A stretch of DNA of 64,000 bases from Kineococcus mangrovi. GTDB taxonomy: Bacteria > Actinomycetota > Actinomycetes > Actinomycetales > Kineococcaceae. Under the pieces are notes generated by a model. The model was not told the DNA's origin. It saw only the letters and a program-made list of their open reading frames with translations, and did not search any database. Positions 44,640 through 53,340 of the stretch are shown in pieces (the first letter of the stretch is position 1; each line of letters opens with the position of its first letter). Location: NCBI RefSeq assembly GCF_041320705.1, contig NZ_JBGGTQ010000001.1, positions 1-64,000 on the forward strand, in the 5' to 3' direction. The translations under genes were made by a program, and so were the position numbers.

Positions 44640-45425
44640 TCAGGCCCACGGGTGGCTCTCGATCGTCACGAGCTCGACCTCGACGAGGGCCTCCTGCGTG
44701 GGCAGGCCACCCGGTTCCTCGGCCGTGCTCCCGGTCTCGGTCTGCAGGACGAAGTGCATCGAGGTGTCCGGGACACCCGTCGTCGAGGACCCGACGAGGG
44801 TCCCGTCGAGGAGGAACCGCACCAGCCCCGGGCTCCACTCCACGACGGCGGTGTGCCAGTCGTCGAGGAAGGCGTCGGTGCCGAACTCCTCGACCGTCCC
44901 GGCCGGGTCGGCGTGGTGCAGGAAGGCCCCGATGGTGTGCTGCAGGTCGGCGTCGGGGAAGTCGATCTCGCCGTCGTCCGGCCAGCGTTCGCTGTCGGGC
45001 CACAGCAGGAACGCGAGTTTCCACCCCGGGACGGGATCGGCGCGCAACCGGACGGTGTAGCGGCCGTAGCGCTGGCCGTAGTGCGGCAGGCGGGGCACGA
45101 CCGCGGCCGAGGCGGGTTCGGAGTCGACCTGCTGCAACCGGAACCGCAACCGGCCGTCCCGCACGGACAGGACCTGGTCGGGGCGGTAGACGCCGCGATT
45201 GGAGGTGTCCCGCCACCCCGTGGGGTAGACGTCGAAGCGGTCGCCGTAGACCTGCCGGAACCGCCCCTCGGCGGCGTCGTCGGAGAACTCCTCGTGGAAC
45301 AGCACGGGACCCCCCGCGGTGTCCTGGTCCGAGCAGGCGGCGGTCGCGAGGAGGGGCAGGGCCACCGTGGTGGCCCCCACGGTCACCAGGAACGACCGGC
45401 GGGTCCTGCTCGTCCCGCTCACCAC
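44640..45425 (-). CDS. GH16-like secreted lipoprotein with altered catalytic motif
   Basis: The 261-residue product has a twin-arginine-like signal (RTRRSFLVTVGATTVALPLL) ending ATAAC, a possible lipobox, so it may be a Tat-exported lipoprotein. The GH16 fold follows (about 40-261). The motif reads EIDFPD (E153, D155, D158) where ExDxxE is expected: the acid/base Glu is Asp. Activity may be reduced or changed to binding. GTG 45425 or the adjacent GTG 45422 follows GGGGAG. It lies 37 bases upstream of the flippase gene. Confidence 0.8.
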   Translation of the reverse strand: MVSGTSRTRRSFLVTVGATTVALPLLATAACSDQDTAGGPVLFHEEFSDDAAEGRFRQVYGDRFDVYPTGWRDTSNRGVYRPDQVLSVRDGRLRFRLQQVDSEPASAAVVPRLPHYGQRYGRYTVRLRADPVPGWKLAFLLWPDSERWPDDGEIDFPDADLQHTIGAFLHHADPAGTVEEFGTDAFLDDWHTAVVEWSPGLVRFLLDGTLVGSSTTGVPDTSMHFVLQTETGSTAEEPGGLPTQEALVEVELVTIESHPWA

Positions 45426-45564
45426 CGGATCTCCCCTCGTCGGCGCGGAACCCGGTCCTGGCCCCGCCGACCTCCATCGTGCGCGTCCCGGCGCGGGCAC
45501 GGGAACCCGGTGACCGGCGCTGCGCCCGATCGGGCGATCCGCACGACCCGTGTGGCGCAACGGG

Positions 45565-46824
45565 TCAGGCGTGTTCCCAGGCGGCGACCCAGTCGACGAG
45601 CACGTGGGCCCGGGAACCGGCCGGCGGGACCGTCTTGCCCGTGATGGTCTGCAGCACCAGGTGCAGGGGTCTCGTGGGGACGGTCGCCGACGTCCCGGTG
45701 CGCCGGCCGTCGAGGAAGAACGTCACGGCCTGCGGCGTCCACTCGACCGTCGCCGTGTGCCACTGGTCCCACGTCGCGGGGGTGAACACGGACAGGGCGT
45801 TGGCCGCGGGGGTCAAGAGGTCGTGGTTGTGCGCGTCGATCGTCGTCGCGGTCGTCATGCCCTCGGCGAAGTCGATCTCGCCGTCGTGCCAGTCGTCCGT
45901 GTCGGACCACAGCAGGAACGCCGCCCCCCAGCCGGCGCCGGGTTCGGCGCGGAACCGCACGGAGTACCGGCCGTACGTGCGCCCGCCCCAGGTGCCGTCC
46001 CCGTTGAGCAGGGCCACGACGCCGGCGCCGAGGGCCGTGCCGTCCTCGGTGCGGGTGTGCAGGTCGAGGACCCCGTCGTGGACGGAGGCCACGTCGCGCG
46101 TGGCGTACCGGAAACTGCCGGAGGAGTCGGGGAAACCGTCGTAGCCGGCCCAGTGCTGGGAGTAGGCCCTGCCCGGGAACCGGCCGGCCGGGACGTCGGT
46201 GTCGAACCCCTCGGCGAGGACCTGCCGCCACCCCGGGAGGTCACCGACCGGCAGCGTGCCGGCGGGGGCGTCGGCCGCGGTCGTCGCGGGGGACGTCACC
46301 GGGGTCTGCGGGGGTGGGGCCGTCGCCGCACCCGTCGCCGGGGGGTTCCCGGCGTCCCCGGGACCCGCGGGCCCGGGTGCGGCCTCGGGCGGGTTCCCCG
46401 GTCCCGTGGTCGCGGTGACGGGCGCGGACCCGGCCGCGACGACGAGGGCGCCGGAGCGGCCGGCGTCGGACCAGACCCCGTCCGCGCGCACGCAGGCCAC
46501 GAAGGAGTACGTGCCGGCGGGCAGCGTCCCGGTGGCGGTGAACGCGACCGGTGCCGGTCCCAGCTCGGCGCCGCGGGTCAGGGGGAAGTCGACCCTGGCC
46601 CCCGCGGCGTCGGTGAAGCAGACACCGGCGTACTCGGCGGTGGTCGCGGCGCTGCTGGTGAGCGTGGCCTGGGCCGAGACGTCGAACCCGCTGGCGACGA
46701 CGAGACCGGAACCGGCGTAGGCGGAGGGCCCGGGCCGGACCGACTGGAACCAGACGACGACGAGCACCGCGGCGGTCAGGAGGGCTGCGAGCACGACCCT
46801 CAGGCGGGGAGCCAGCCAGGACAC
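45565..46824 (-). CDS. Membrane-anchored GH16 glycoside hydrolase
   Basis: The 419-residue protein has an N-terminal membrane anchor (about 5-27, LRVVLAALLTAAVLVVVWF), a beta-rich domain of about 100 residues, a long Pro/Ala/Thr linker (about 140-190), and a C-terminal GH16 domain (about 195-419) with the intact motif EIDFAE (E316, D318, E321). GTG at 46824 has GGAGG at seven bases; a GTG at 46914 overlapping the previous stop would add 30 residues. The segment TLPVGDLPGWRQV before the GH16 domain is nearly the same as in the 31759 gene (TVPVGDLPGWRQV). Confidence 0.82.
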   Translation of the reverse strand: MSWLAPRLRVVLAALLTAAVLVVVWFQSVRPGPSAYAGSGLVVASGFDVSAQATLTSSAATTAEYAGVCFTDAAGARVDFPLTRGAELGPAPVAFTATGTLPAGTYSFVACVRADGVWSDAGRSGALVVAAGSAPVTATTGPGNPPEAAPGPAGPGDAGNPPATGAATAPPPQTPVTSPATTAADAPAGTLPVGDLPGWRQVLAEGFDTDVPAGRFPGRAYSQHWAGYDGFPDSSGSFRYATRDVASVHDGVLDLHTRTEDGTALGAGVVALLNGDGTWGGRTYGRYSVRFRAEPGAGWGAAFLLWSDTDDWHDGEIDFAEGMTTATTIDAHNHDLLTPAANALSVFTPATWDQWHTATVEWTPQAVTFFLDGRRTGTSATVPTRPLHLVLQTITGKTVPPAGSRAHVLVDWVAAWEHA

Positions 46825-46910
46825 GAGGTCACCTCCGGGGGTCGCGGGCCACGAGTGGTCATCGGCGTGCCGGGGGCGGTGCTTGAGGGTGGACGGGCGG
46901 GTCGAGGAGG

Positions 46911-48359
46911 TCACGGGGTCCAGACCTGCAGCTCGGCCAGACCCACGTTGCGCGTCGAAGGACTCACCCCCGTCACCTCGAAGCGCACCGACCGCGTGGA
47001 GACCGCCGGGAACGACACCGTCGTCCCCGCCGCCGAGACCACCCCCACCGGGACCGAGGAACCGTCGTCGAACACCAACCGGCCCGAGACCACCTCGTCA
47101 TCACCGTTGGGCCGGTCGAACAGCACCACCCGGTCCACCCGCACCGCAGAACCCCACGACAACGCCAACCACGACCCCGCACCACCACCGGCCGTGGCCC
47201 ACTCCCGCCCGTACTCCCCCGGGTACCCGTCCACCACCCCGTCGACCGCCTTGACCGCCGTCTGCCCCGTCGAGACGTTCTCGCTGGAGGCGGTCACCGC
47301 CGCCTGCGAGGCCACGTCCACCGAACCCACCGGAACCGGCGCAGTCGGGGTCGGTTCGGGGGTGGGTTCCGCCGTCGGGTCGGGGGTGGGTTCCCCCGTC
47401 GGGTCGACGGTGTGCCGGCGCTGCATCCAGGCCGCCTCGGGACGACCGGGGGCGGAGCAGGCGGCCCGGGTGGGGCACTCCTTCCAGTCCCAGCGGGCGT
47501 ACTGGAGGTAGGCCGACCACTTCTCGTCCAACGCGGTGCCCTCGACGTTGGCCGGCAGGTCGGCACCGGGGTAGCCGTAGTACCCCACGAGACGCGTTCC
47601 CGGCGCCGACCGCTGCTGGGCGAGGCGGGTGAGGTAGCCGACGGTGTAGTGGTCGCTGTGGTCACCTTCCCCGTAGTCCCCGGTGTAGTCGAGCGTCCGC
47701 ACGACGGTGGCGCCCTGGGAGGTGACGACGGCGCCGATCGTGGCGACGAGGTCGTCCAGGCTGTAGCTCTGCGTGCCGTCGATCGTCTGCAGGGCAGGCA
47801 GATCGCCCTGCCAGAGCTTCTGCAGGCTCTGGTACCCGTAGGTCGCGAACCCCTGACCCTGCAGGTTCCCGTCGGGCAGCTGGAGGAACACCAGGGAGAC
47901 CCGGGGCGCGGCGTCGAGGGTGGCGACCTCGGCGGTGCGCCCGGCGAACGCCCTCGTCGTGGTCGTCCAGCGGTCCGCGACGCCGGCCATCTGCGCGTAG
48001 GCGGCCTGCAACCCGGCCCGGCGGGACTGCCAGTACCAGGTGCTCCCGGCCTCACCACCGTCACCGGCCGTGACGTAGGTCGTGCGGACGCACTCCCCGG
48101 CGCGGACCGAGGTCAGCACGTCGGGGTTCTGGAAGAACAGGTCGTCGTCCGGGTGGGCGACGACGGCCGCGACGGCACCGGCCGGGCACGTCACCGCGTC
48201 GGTCGCGACGGTGGCCGGGTTCCCCGCGGCCGCCGCCGGGGTGGTCGTCGCGCCGAGCAGCGCGAACCCCGCGACCAGGCCCAGGACGGCCCGCAGGCCC
48301 GCCGTGCGCCACCGTGCGGTGGCCCGTCGGGCGGTGACGGGCGAGCGGTTCTGGGGCAC
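46911..48359 (-). CDS. Secreted PIG-L family deacetylase with discoidin-like domain
   Basis: The 482-residue product has a long signal peptide ending near PAAAAG (46), a PIG-L deacetylase domain with the zinc motif AHPDDD (68-73) and HSDH (234-237), a Thr/Pro/Glu linker (PTGEPTPDPTAEPTPEPTP, about 322-345), and a C-terminal F5/8 type C-like domain (about 350-482, WLALSWGSAVRVDRVVLFDRPN). PIG-L enzymes remove N-acetyl groups from GlcNAc-containing compounds; an exported form next to GH16 genes suggests action on the surface glycan. GTG at 48359 follows GGAGGAG. Confidence 0.85.
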   Translation of the reverse strand: MPQNRSPVTARRATARWRTAGLRAVLGLVAGFALLGATTTPAAAAGNPATVATDAVTCPAGAVAAVVAHPDDDLFFQNPDVLTSVRAGECVRTTYVTAGDGGEAGSTWYWQSRRAGLQAAYAQMAGVADRWTTTTRAFAGRTAEVATLDAAPRVSLVFLQLPDGNLQGQGFATYGYQSLQKLWQGDLPALQTIDGTQSYSLDDLVATIGAVVTSQGATVVRTLDYTGDYGEGDHSDHYTVGYLTRLAQQRSAPGTRLVGYYGYPGADLPANVEGTALDEKWSAYLQYARWDWKECPTRAACSAPGRPEAAWMQRRHTVDPTGEPTPDPTAEPTPEPTPTAPVPVGSVDVASQAAVTASSENVSTGQTAVKAVDGVVDGYPGEYGREWATAGGGAGSWLALSWGSAVRVDRVVLFDRPNGDDEVVSGRLVFDDGSSVPVGVVSAAGTTVSFPAVSTRSVRFEVTGVSPSTRNVGLAELQVWTP

Positions 48360-48622
48360 GGCGTTCTCCTCCTGCGGTCCGCGGGGAGAGGCACCCCGTC
48401 GTCGGCACCGTAGGTCGCGCGACGCGCGCCGCCGGACGCTCGGTGACCGGGTTCATCCGAACGCGCGCGCCGCGCTGCCCGGACGGAGCAGAGCCCGGCC
48501 CCGCGGGACGTCCACGAACACCGTCGGTGACCGCGGTCCCGGTCCGCCGGTCGGGTTCCGGCGCTCCCCCGATCGGGTGCCCGGCCGGGCCCTAGCGGGG
48601 ACGGCGGCCGCACGATGGTGGT

Positions 48623-49801
48623 GTGCGCATCCTCACCCAGAGCACCTCCCTGGACCCGCTCGGCGGGGTCGAGCTCTGCACGTTGCAGTGGACGCAGGCC
48701 CTCGGTGCGCGAGGGCACTCCCTCTCGGTGGCGTACACCGCGGACGGCGCGCAGCGGGTGGACTTCACCGCGGCCGGGGCGCGGCTGCACGGCCCGGCGC
48801 GCTTCGGGTTCGACCCGCGGACCGCCCCGCGCGACCTGTGGCGGATGGGGCCCTCGGTCCGGTGGGCCGCCGGGCAGGACCCCGACGTCGTGTGGGTGCA
48901 GCGGTTCGAGCACAGCGTCTGGGGCCACGCCGTCGCGGCGGCCTCCCGTCGCCCGCTCGTCGTCCACCTGCACCAGGAACCGGAGTCGCGGCACGTGCGG
49001 CTGCTGGGCCGGGGGGTGTCCACGTTCCTGGCCACGTCGGAGCACACGCGCCGCCGCTGGACCGCGGCGGGGTTGCCGCCGGAGCGGGTCCGCACGGTGC
49101 GCAACGCCGTGCCCGAGCGGGAGTACCCGGTCGGCACCGACGCCGACCGCCGCGCGGCCCGGGCCGCCCTGGGCCTGCCGCCGCACGCGTTCACGGCCCT
49201 GCACTACGGGCGCCTGTGGCGGCCCAAGGGCACGGGGGTGGTGCTGGAGGCGTGGCGCCGCCTGGGGCTGGGCGCGGAGGGGCACCTGCTGCTCGTCGGG
49301 CAGGTCGACGACCCGCAGGTCGCGGCCGAGATCGCGCAGGGGCAGCAGGAGGGCTGGTGCACCTGGCTGCCGAACCGGCCGGACGTCGTGACGCTGCTGC
49401 ACGCCTGCGACGTCGTGCTGTTCCCGACGCTGCTGCCCGAGGCGTTCGGCCGGGTGGCCCTCGAGGCGCTCCTCACCGCGCGCCCGGTGCTGGCCTCGGC
49501 CGTGGGGGCGGTCCCGGAGGTGCTCGCCGGGACCCCGGCCGGCCGGCTCCTGCCGCCCGGGGACGTCGACGCGCTGGTGGACGCCCTGCGCGCGACCGCC
49601 ACGTCGCCCGAGCCGGCGCGGCGGGCGGTGGAGGCGGCCGGCTGGGCGCGGCGGGAGTTCTCCTACGAGCGGCACCTCGACGAGCTCGAGGACGCGCTGC
49701 AGCACGCGGCCTCGGCCGGGCGCGGCGGGGTGCGGGCGTCGCGGGGGGTCCCGGGCCGGCCGGCGCGCAGCGCCCGGGGTCCGGCGCCGGTCGCCGGCTG
49801 A
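48623..49801 (+). CDS. GT4-family glycosyltransferase
   Basis: The 392-residue protein has the GT-B fold: N-terminal RILTQSTSLDPLGGVELCTLQ, and the donor-binding half with LHYGRLWRPKGTGVVLEAW and LFPTLLPEAFGRVALEALLTARPV, where the E-x7-E motif is present. The last 25 residues are basic and low complexity. GTG at 48623 has no clear ribosome site. It is divergent from the PIG-L gene across 263 bases. Confidence 0.85.
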   Translation: MRILTQSTSLDPLGGVELCTLQWTQALGARGHSLSVAYTADGAQRVDFTAAGARLHGPARFGFDPRTAPRDLWRMGPSVRWAAGQDPDVVWVQRFEHSVWGHAVAAASRRPLVVHLHQEPESRHVRLLGRGVSTFLATSEHTRRRWTAAGLPPERVRTVRNAVPEREYPVGTDADRRAARAALGLPPHAFTALHYGRLWRPKGTGVVLEAWRRLGLGAEGHLLLVGQVDDPQVAAEIAQGQQEGWCTWLPNRPDVVTLLHACDVVLFPTLLPEAFGRVALEALLTARPVLASAVGAVPEVLAGTPAGRLLPPGDVDALVDALRATATSPEPARRAVEAAGWARREFSYERHLDELEDALQHAASAGRGGVRASRGVPGRPARSARGPAPVAG

Positions 49802-49826
49802 CCCGCGGACGGGCCCGCGGCGCCGG

Positions 49827-50801
49827 TCAGGCCGCGATCAGCGGTCGCCACCAGTCCTCGTGGGTGCGGTACCACTCGACGGTCTCGGCCAGGCCGGTGG
49901 CGAAGTCGTGGACCGGGGCGTAGCCGAGCTCGTCGCGGGCCTTGCGGCAGTCCACCGAGTACCGCAGGTCGTGGCCCGGGCGGTCGGGCACGTGCCGCAC
50001 CCGGCTCCAGTCGGCACCGAGCGCGTGCAGGACCCGCTCCGTGAGTTCCCGGTTCGTCAGCTCGGTGCCCCCGCCGATGTTGTAGACCTCCCCGGGCCGC
50101 CCGGCGCGGACGACGAGGTCGATGCCGCGGCAGTGGTCGTCGACGTGCAGCCAGTCCCGCACGTTCGCACCGTCGCCGTACAGCGGCACCGAACCCCCGC
50201 GGAGCAGCGTCGTGACGAACAGCGGCACCACCTTCTCCGGGAACTGGTGGGGGCCGTAGTTGTTCGAGCAGCGGGTCGTGCAGACCGGGACCCCGTGGGT
50301 GCGGCCGTAGGCGCGCACGAGCAGGTCCGCGGACGCCTTCGACGCCGAGTACGGCGAGTTCGGCTCCAGCGGGCTGTCCTCGGTCCAGGAACCCCGCGGG
50401 ATCGAGCCGTAGACCTCGTCGGTGGAGACGTGCACGAACTTCTCCACGCCGTGACGGGCGGCGGCCTCGAGCAGGACCTGCGTCCCGATCACGTTGGTGC
50501 GCGCGAAGTCGGCACCACGGGCGATGGACCGGTCGACGTGCGTCTCGGCGGCGAAGTGCACGACGACGTCGGCCGCGGCGACGAGGGGGCCCGCGACGGC
50601 GGCGTCGGCGACGTCCCCGCGCACCACCCGCAGCCGGGGGTCGTGCACCACGGGGTCGAGGTTGGCGGGGTTGCCCGCGTAGGTGAACCTGTCGAGCACG
50701 ACGAGTTCGGTGACGTCGGGGACACCGGGGGCGGCGGACAGCGCCCTGCGGACCCAGTGGCTCCCGATGAACCCCGCCCCACCCGTCACGAGCACCTTCA
50801 C
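49827..50801 (-). CDS. rfbB: dTDP-glucose 4,6-dehydratase
   Basis: RfbB (RmlB) makes dTDP-4-keto-6-deoxyglucose, the second step to dTDP-rhamnose. The 324-residue extended SDR has GGAGFIGSH (7-15), the catalytic STDEVYG (126-132, with Asp128/Glu129) and YSASK (Tyr151, Lys155), plus the RmlB-specific [15 protein letters not shown] at 50801 has GAGGGG four bases upstream. It is divergent from rfbA by only 43 bases. Confidence 0.95.
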   Translation of the reverse strand: MKVLVTGGAGFIGSHWVRRALSAAPGVPDVTELVVLDRFTYAGNPANLDPVVHDPRLRVVRGDVADAAVAGPLVAAADVVVHFAAETHVDRSIARGADFARTNVIGTQVLLEAAARHGVEKFVHVSTDEVYGSIPRGSWTEDSPLEPNSPYSASKASADLLVRAYGRTHGVPVCTTRCSNNYGPHQFPEKVVPLFVTTLLRGGSVPLYGDGANVRDWLHVDDHCRGIDLVVRAGRPGEVYNIGGGTELTNRELTERVLHALGADWSRVRHVPDRPGHDLRYSVDCRKARDELGYAPVHDFATGLAETVEWYRTHEDWWRPLIAA

Positions 50802-50844
50802 GCCACCCCTCACCCGACACAGCGTAGTGGCACAATCACGCCGC

Positions 50845-51723
50845 ATGAGGGGGATCATCCTGGCCGGGGGCTCGGGAACGCGCCTGCACCCCATCACGCA
50901 GGCGACGAGCAAGCAGCTGCTCGCCGTCTACGACAAGCCGATGGTCTACTACCCGCTGACGACGCTCATGCTCGCCGGGATCCGCGAGGTCCTCGTCATC
51001 ACCACCCCGCAGGACGCCGCGCAGTTCCGGCGCCTGCTCGGCGACGGGTCGCGGTTCGGCATCCGGTTGTCCTACGCCGAGCAGCCCGAACCCGCCGGCC
51101 TGGCCCAGGCGTTCCTCATCGGCGAGGAGTTCATCGACGGCGGGGACGTCGCCCTCGTGCTGGGGGACAACGTCTTCTACGGCCCGGGCCTGGGGCAGCA
51201 GCTCGCCCGGTTCACCACCGTCGAGGGTGCCACGATCTTCGCCTACCAGGTCCGGGACCCGCGCGCGTACGGCACGGTCGAGTTCGACGCCGCGGGCCGG
51301 GTGGTGGGTCTGGAGGAGAAACCCGCCCGGCCCCGCAGCAGCTACGCCGTGCCGGGGTTGTACTTCTACGACGGCGACGTCGTCGACATCGCCCGCGGAC
51401 TGCGCCCCTCGGCGCGCGGGGAGCTCGAGGTCACCGACGTGCACCTGGAGTACCTGCGCCGCGGCCGGTTGCACGTCGAGGTGCTCCCCCGCGGGACCGC
51501 GTGGCTGGACACCGGCACGGTCGACCAGATGCTCGCCGCGAGCAACTTCGTCGGGACGCTGGAGTCGCGCCAGGGCCTGAAGATCGGCTGTCCGGAGGAG
51601 GTGGCGTGGGGGCAGGGCTGGATCTCCGACGCCGACCTGCGCGAGCGGGCCGCGGAACTGGCCAGGAGCGGGTACGGCGACTACCTGCTGGGGCTGCTGG
51701 ACCGCCCGCGCCGGCTCAGCTGA
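50845..51723 (+). CDS. rfbA: Glucose-1-phosphate thymidylyltransferase
   Basis: RfbA (RmlA) makes dTDP-glucose from glucose-1-phosphate and dTTP. The 292-residue protein has the nucleotidyltransferase start [14 protein letters not shown] (3-16), [22 protein letters not shown] and the [20 protein letters not shown] stretch. ATG at 50845 lacks a ribosome site; CACAAT ends eight bases before it, so the message may be leaderless. Its end overlaps rfbD on the other strand by 8 bases. Confidence 0.96.
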   Translation: MRGIILAGGSGTRLHPITQATSKQLLAVYDKPMVYYPLTTLMLAGIREVLVITTPQDAAQFRRLLGDGSRFGIRLSYAEQPEPAGLAQAFLIGEEFIDGGDVALVLGDNVFYGPGLGQQLARFTTVEGATIFAYQVRDPRAYGTVEFDAAGRVVGLEEKPARPRSSYAVPGLYFYDGDVVDIARGLRPSARGELEVTDVHLEYLRRGRLHVEVLPRGTAWLDTGTVDQMLAASNFVGTLESRQGLKIGCPEEVAWGQGWISDADLRERAAELARSGYGDYLLGLLDRPRRLS

Positions 51724-52618
51724 GGGCGCCGGCCGCGTCCGCCCCGGCCGCCTCCAGGACCTCGGGCGCGGCGACGGCCCAGCGGGCCCGCCAGTCGGCC
51801 GGGGGTTCCACGCCGACGCGGCGCAACCCGTCGGTGTCGAGCACCGAGAACCCCGGCCGGCGCGCCGGCGTGGGGAACTGCCCGGTCGTGACCGCCCGCA
51901 CCGGGACGTCCGCACCGCCGGCCGTCGCCAGCACCTCGCGGGCGAAACCGCACCACGTCGTCCGGCCGGCCGCGGTCGCGTGGTAGGTCCCGGCCGGGGC
52001 GGCGGCGGCGACGAGGTCCACGACGACGCGGGCGACGTCCGCGGTCCACGTCGGGGAGCCCCACTGGTCGTCGACGACGGACAGCGACCCGCGCTCGCGG
52101 GCCAGCCGCAGGACGGTCCGCGGGAAGCAGCCGCCGGCGGCGCCGTACAGCCACGCGGTGCGCACGACGAGCGCGTCACCGCCCGCGGCGCGCACGGCCT
52201 CCTCCCCCGCCAGCTTGCTGCGCCCGTAGGCCGACACCGGCCCCGTGGGGTCCTCGACGCGGTACGGGCGCCGGGTCCGGGGCCCTGCCCCGGGGGCGCC
52301 GTCGAAGACGTAGTCGGTCGACAGGTGCACGAGCCTGGCCCCGGCCGCGGCGGCGGCCCGGGCGAGCGTCCCGGCCCCGGTGGCGTTGACGGCCACGGCG
52401 GCGGCCTCGTCGGACTCGGCGAGGTCGACGGCCGTCCAGGCCGCGCAGTTGACGACGACGTCGGCGCCGGCGAGGACCTCGCGGGCGCGGCGGGCGGCCG
52501 GCAGGTCCAGGTCGGCCCGGCGCAGGGGGACGACCTCGCCGCCGGGGTCGGCGCGGCGCACGGCCCGCACGACGTCGGGCGCCAGCAGACCCCCGGCTCC
52601 CGTCACCACCCAGCGCAC
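51716..52618 (-). CDS. rfbD: dTDP-4-dehydrorhamnose reductase
   Basis: RfbD (RmlD) is the NAD(P)H reductase making dTDP-L-rhamnose. The 300-residue protein has [36 protein letters not shown] and YGRSKLAGE, with the catalytic Tyr and Lys. GTG at 52618 follows GGGGTAG. Its C-terminus A-L-S-stop is encoded by the same palindrome TCAGCTGA that encodes the L-S-stop of rfbA on the other strand. Confidence 0.94.
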   Translation of the reverse strand: MRWVVTGAGGLLAPDVVRAVRRADPGGEVVPLRRADLDLPAARRAREVLAGADVVVNCAAWTAVDLAESDEAAAVAVNATGAGTLARAAAAAGARLVHLSTDYVFDGAPGAGPRTRRPYRVEDPTGPVSAYGRSKLAGEEAVRAAGGDALVVRTAWLYGAAGGCFPRTVLRLARERGSLSVVDDQWGSPTWTADVARVVVDLVAAAAPAGTYHATAAGRTTWCGFAREVLATAGGADVPVRAVTTGQFPTPARRPGFSVLDTDGLRRVGVEPPADWRARWAVAAPEVLEAAGADAAGALS

Positions 52619-52734
52619 GACTACCCCCCGTGACGAACTTCGCGACCACTCTCCGCCGCACACGATACTGAGCGTCATCTGCCGTCGTGCAGGTCATCAC
52701 CCTCCGACACTCCCCGATTCCCTGGAGTCGCCCC

Positions 52735-53340
52735 GTGCACGTGGAAGAACTACCCGTCCCGGGGGCCCTCGTCCTCACCCCGACGCAGCACGACGACGAC
52801 CGCGGCACGTTCCTGGAGTGGTTCCGCGCCGAGGACCTGCGCACCGCCACGGGGCGCGACCTGCCCCTGGCGCAGGCCAACTGCTCGGTCTCGGCGGCCG
52901 GCGTGCTGCGGGGGATCCACTACGCCGACGTGCCGCCCGGTCAGGCCAAGCACGTGTTCTGCCCGGCCGGCGCGGTCCTCGACGTCGTCGTCGACCTGCG
53001 CGTGGGGTCGCCGGCGTTCGGCCGCTGGACGTCCGTCGTGCTCGACGACGTGGACCGGCGGGCCGTCTTCCTGCCCGAGGGCGTCGGGCACGCCTTCCTC
53101 GCCCTGGCCGACGCCTCGACGGTCGTCTACCTGTGCTCGAGCGGGTACGCCCCCGGCCGCGAGCACGGCGTCGACCCCTTCGACCCCGACCTCGCCGTCG
53201 CCTGGCCGGAGGTCGGGCGCGACGGTGCGCCGCTGACGCCGCGGCTGTCGGCCAAGGACCGCGGCGCCCCCTCGCTGGCGCAGGCGCTCAGCGCGGGGGC
53301 CCTGCCGACGTGGGCGCCGTCCCGACCCTGGGGGGCGTGA
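52735..53340 (+). CDS. rfbC: dTDP-4-dehydrorhamnose 3,5-epimerase
   Basis: RfbC (RmlC) epimerises the 4-keto sugar at C3 and C5. The 201-residue cupin has RGIHYADVPPGQAKHVFC (catalytic His62, Lys72), VVVDLRVGSPAFGRW and VYLCSSGYAP (Tyr132). GTG at 52735 has GGAG at seven bases; a GTG at 52687 would add 16 residues without conserved sequence. The last 53 bases overlap the end of a glycosyltransferase gene on the other strand. Confidence 0.93.
   Translation: MHVEELPVPGALVLTPTQHDDDRGTFLEWFRAEDLRTATGRDLPLAQANCSVSAAGVLRGIHYADVPPGQAKHVFCPAGAVLDVVVDLRVGSPAFGRWTSVVLDDVDRRAVFLPEGVGHAFLALADASTVVYLCSSGYAPGREHGVDPFDPDLAVAWPEVGRDGAPLTPRLSAKDRGAPSLAQALSAGALPTWAPSRPWGA

Noticed and set aside
39262-46144. 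Very long plus-strand open frames (over 1,300 codons each) opposite the membrane-protein, flippase and GH16 genes.
   Set aside because: They are rich in Arg, Gly, Pro and Ala without domains, and lie antisense to recognisable genes. Long shadow frames are expected at this GC content.
49800-49830. Imperfect hairpin between the GT4 gene and rfbB considered as a terminator.
   Set aside because: The stem is interrupted and the inner CCGCGG is self-complementary by itself; too weak to call.
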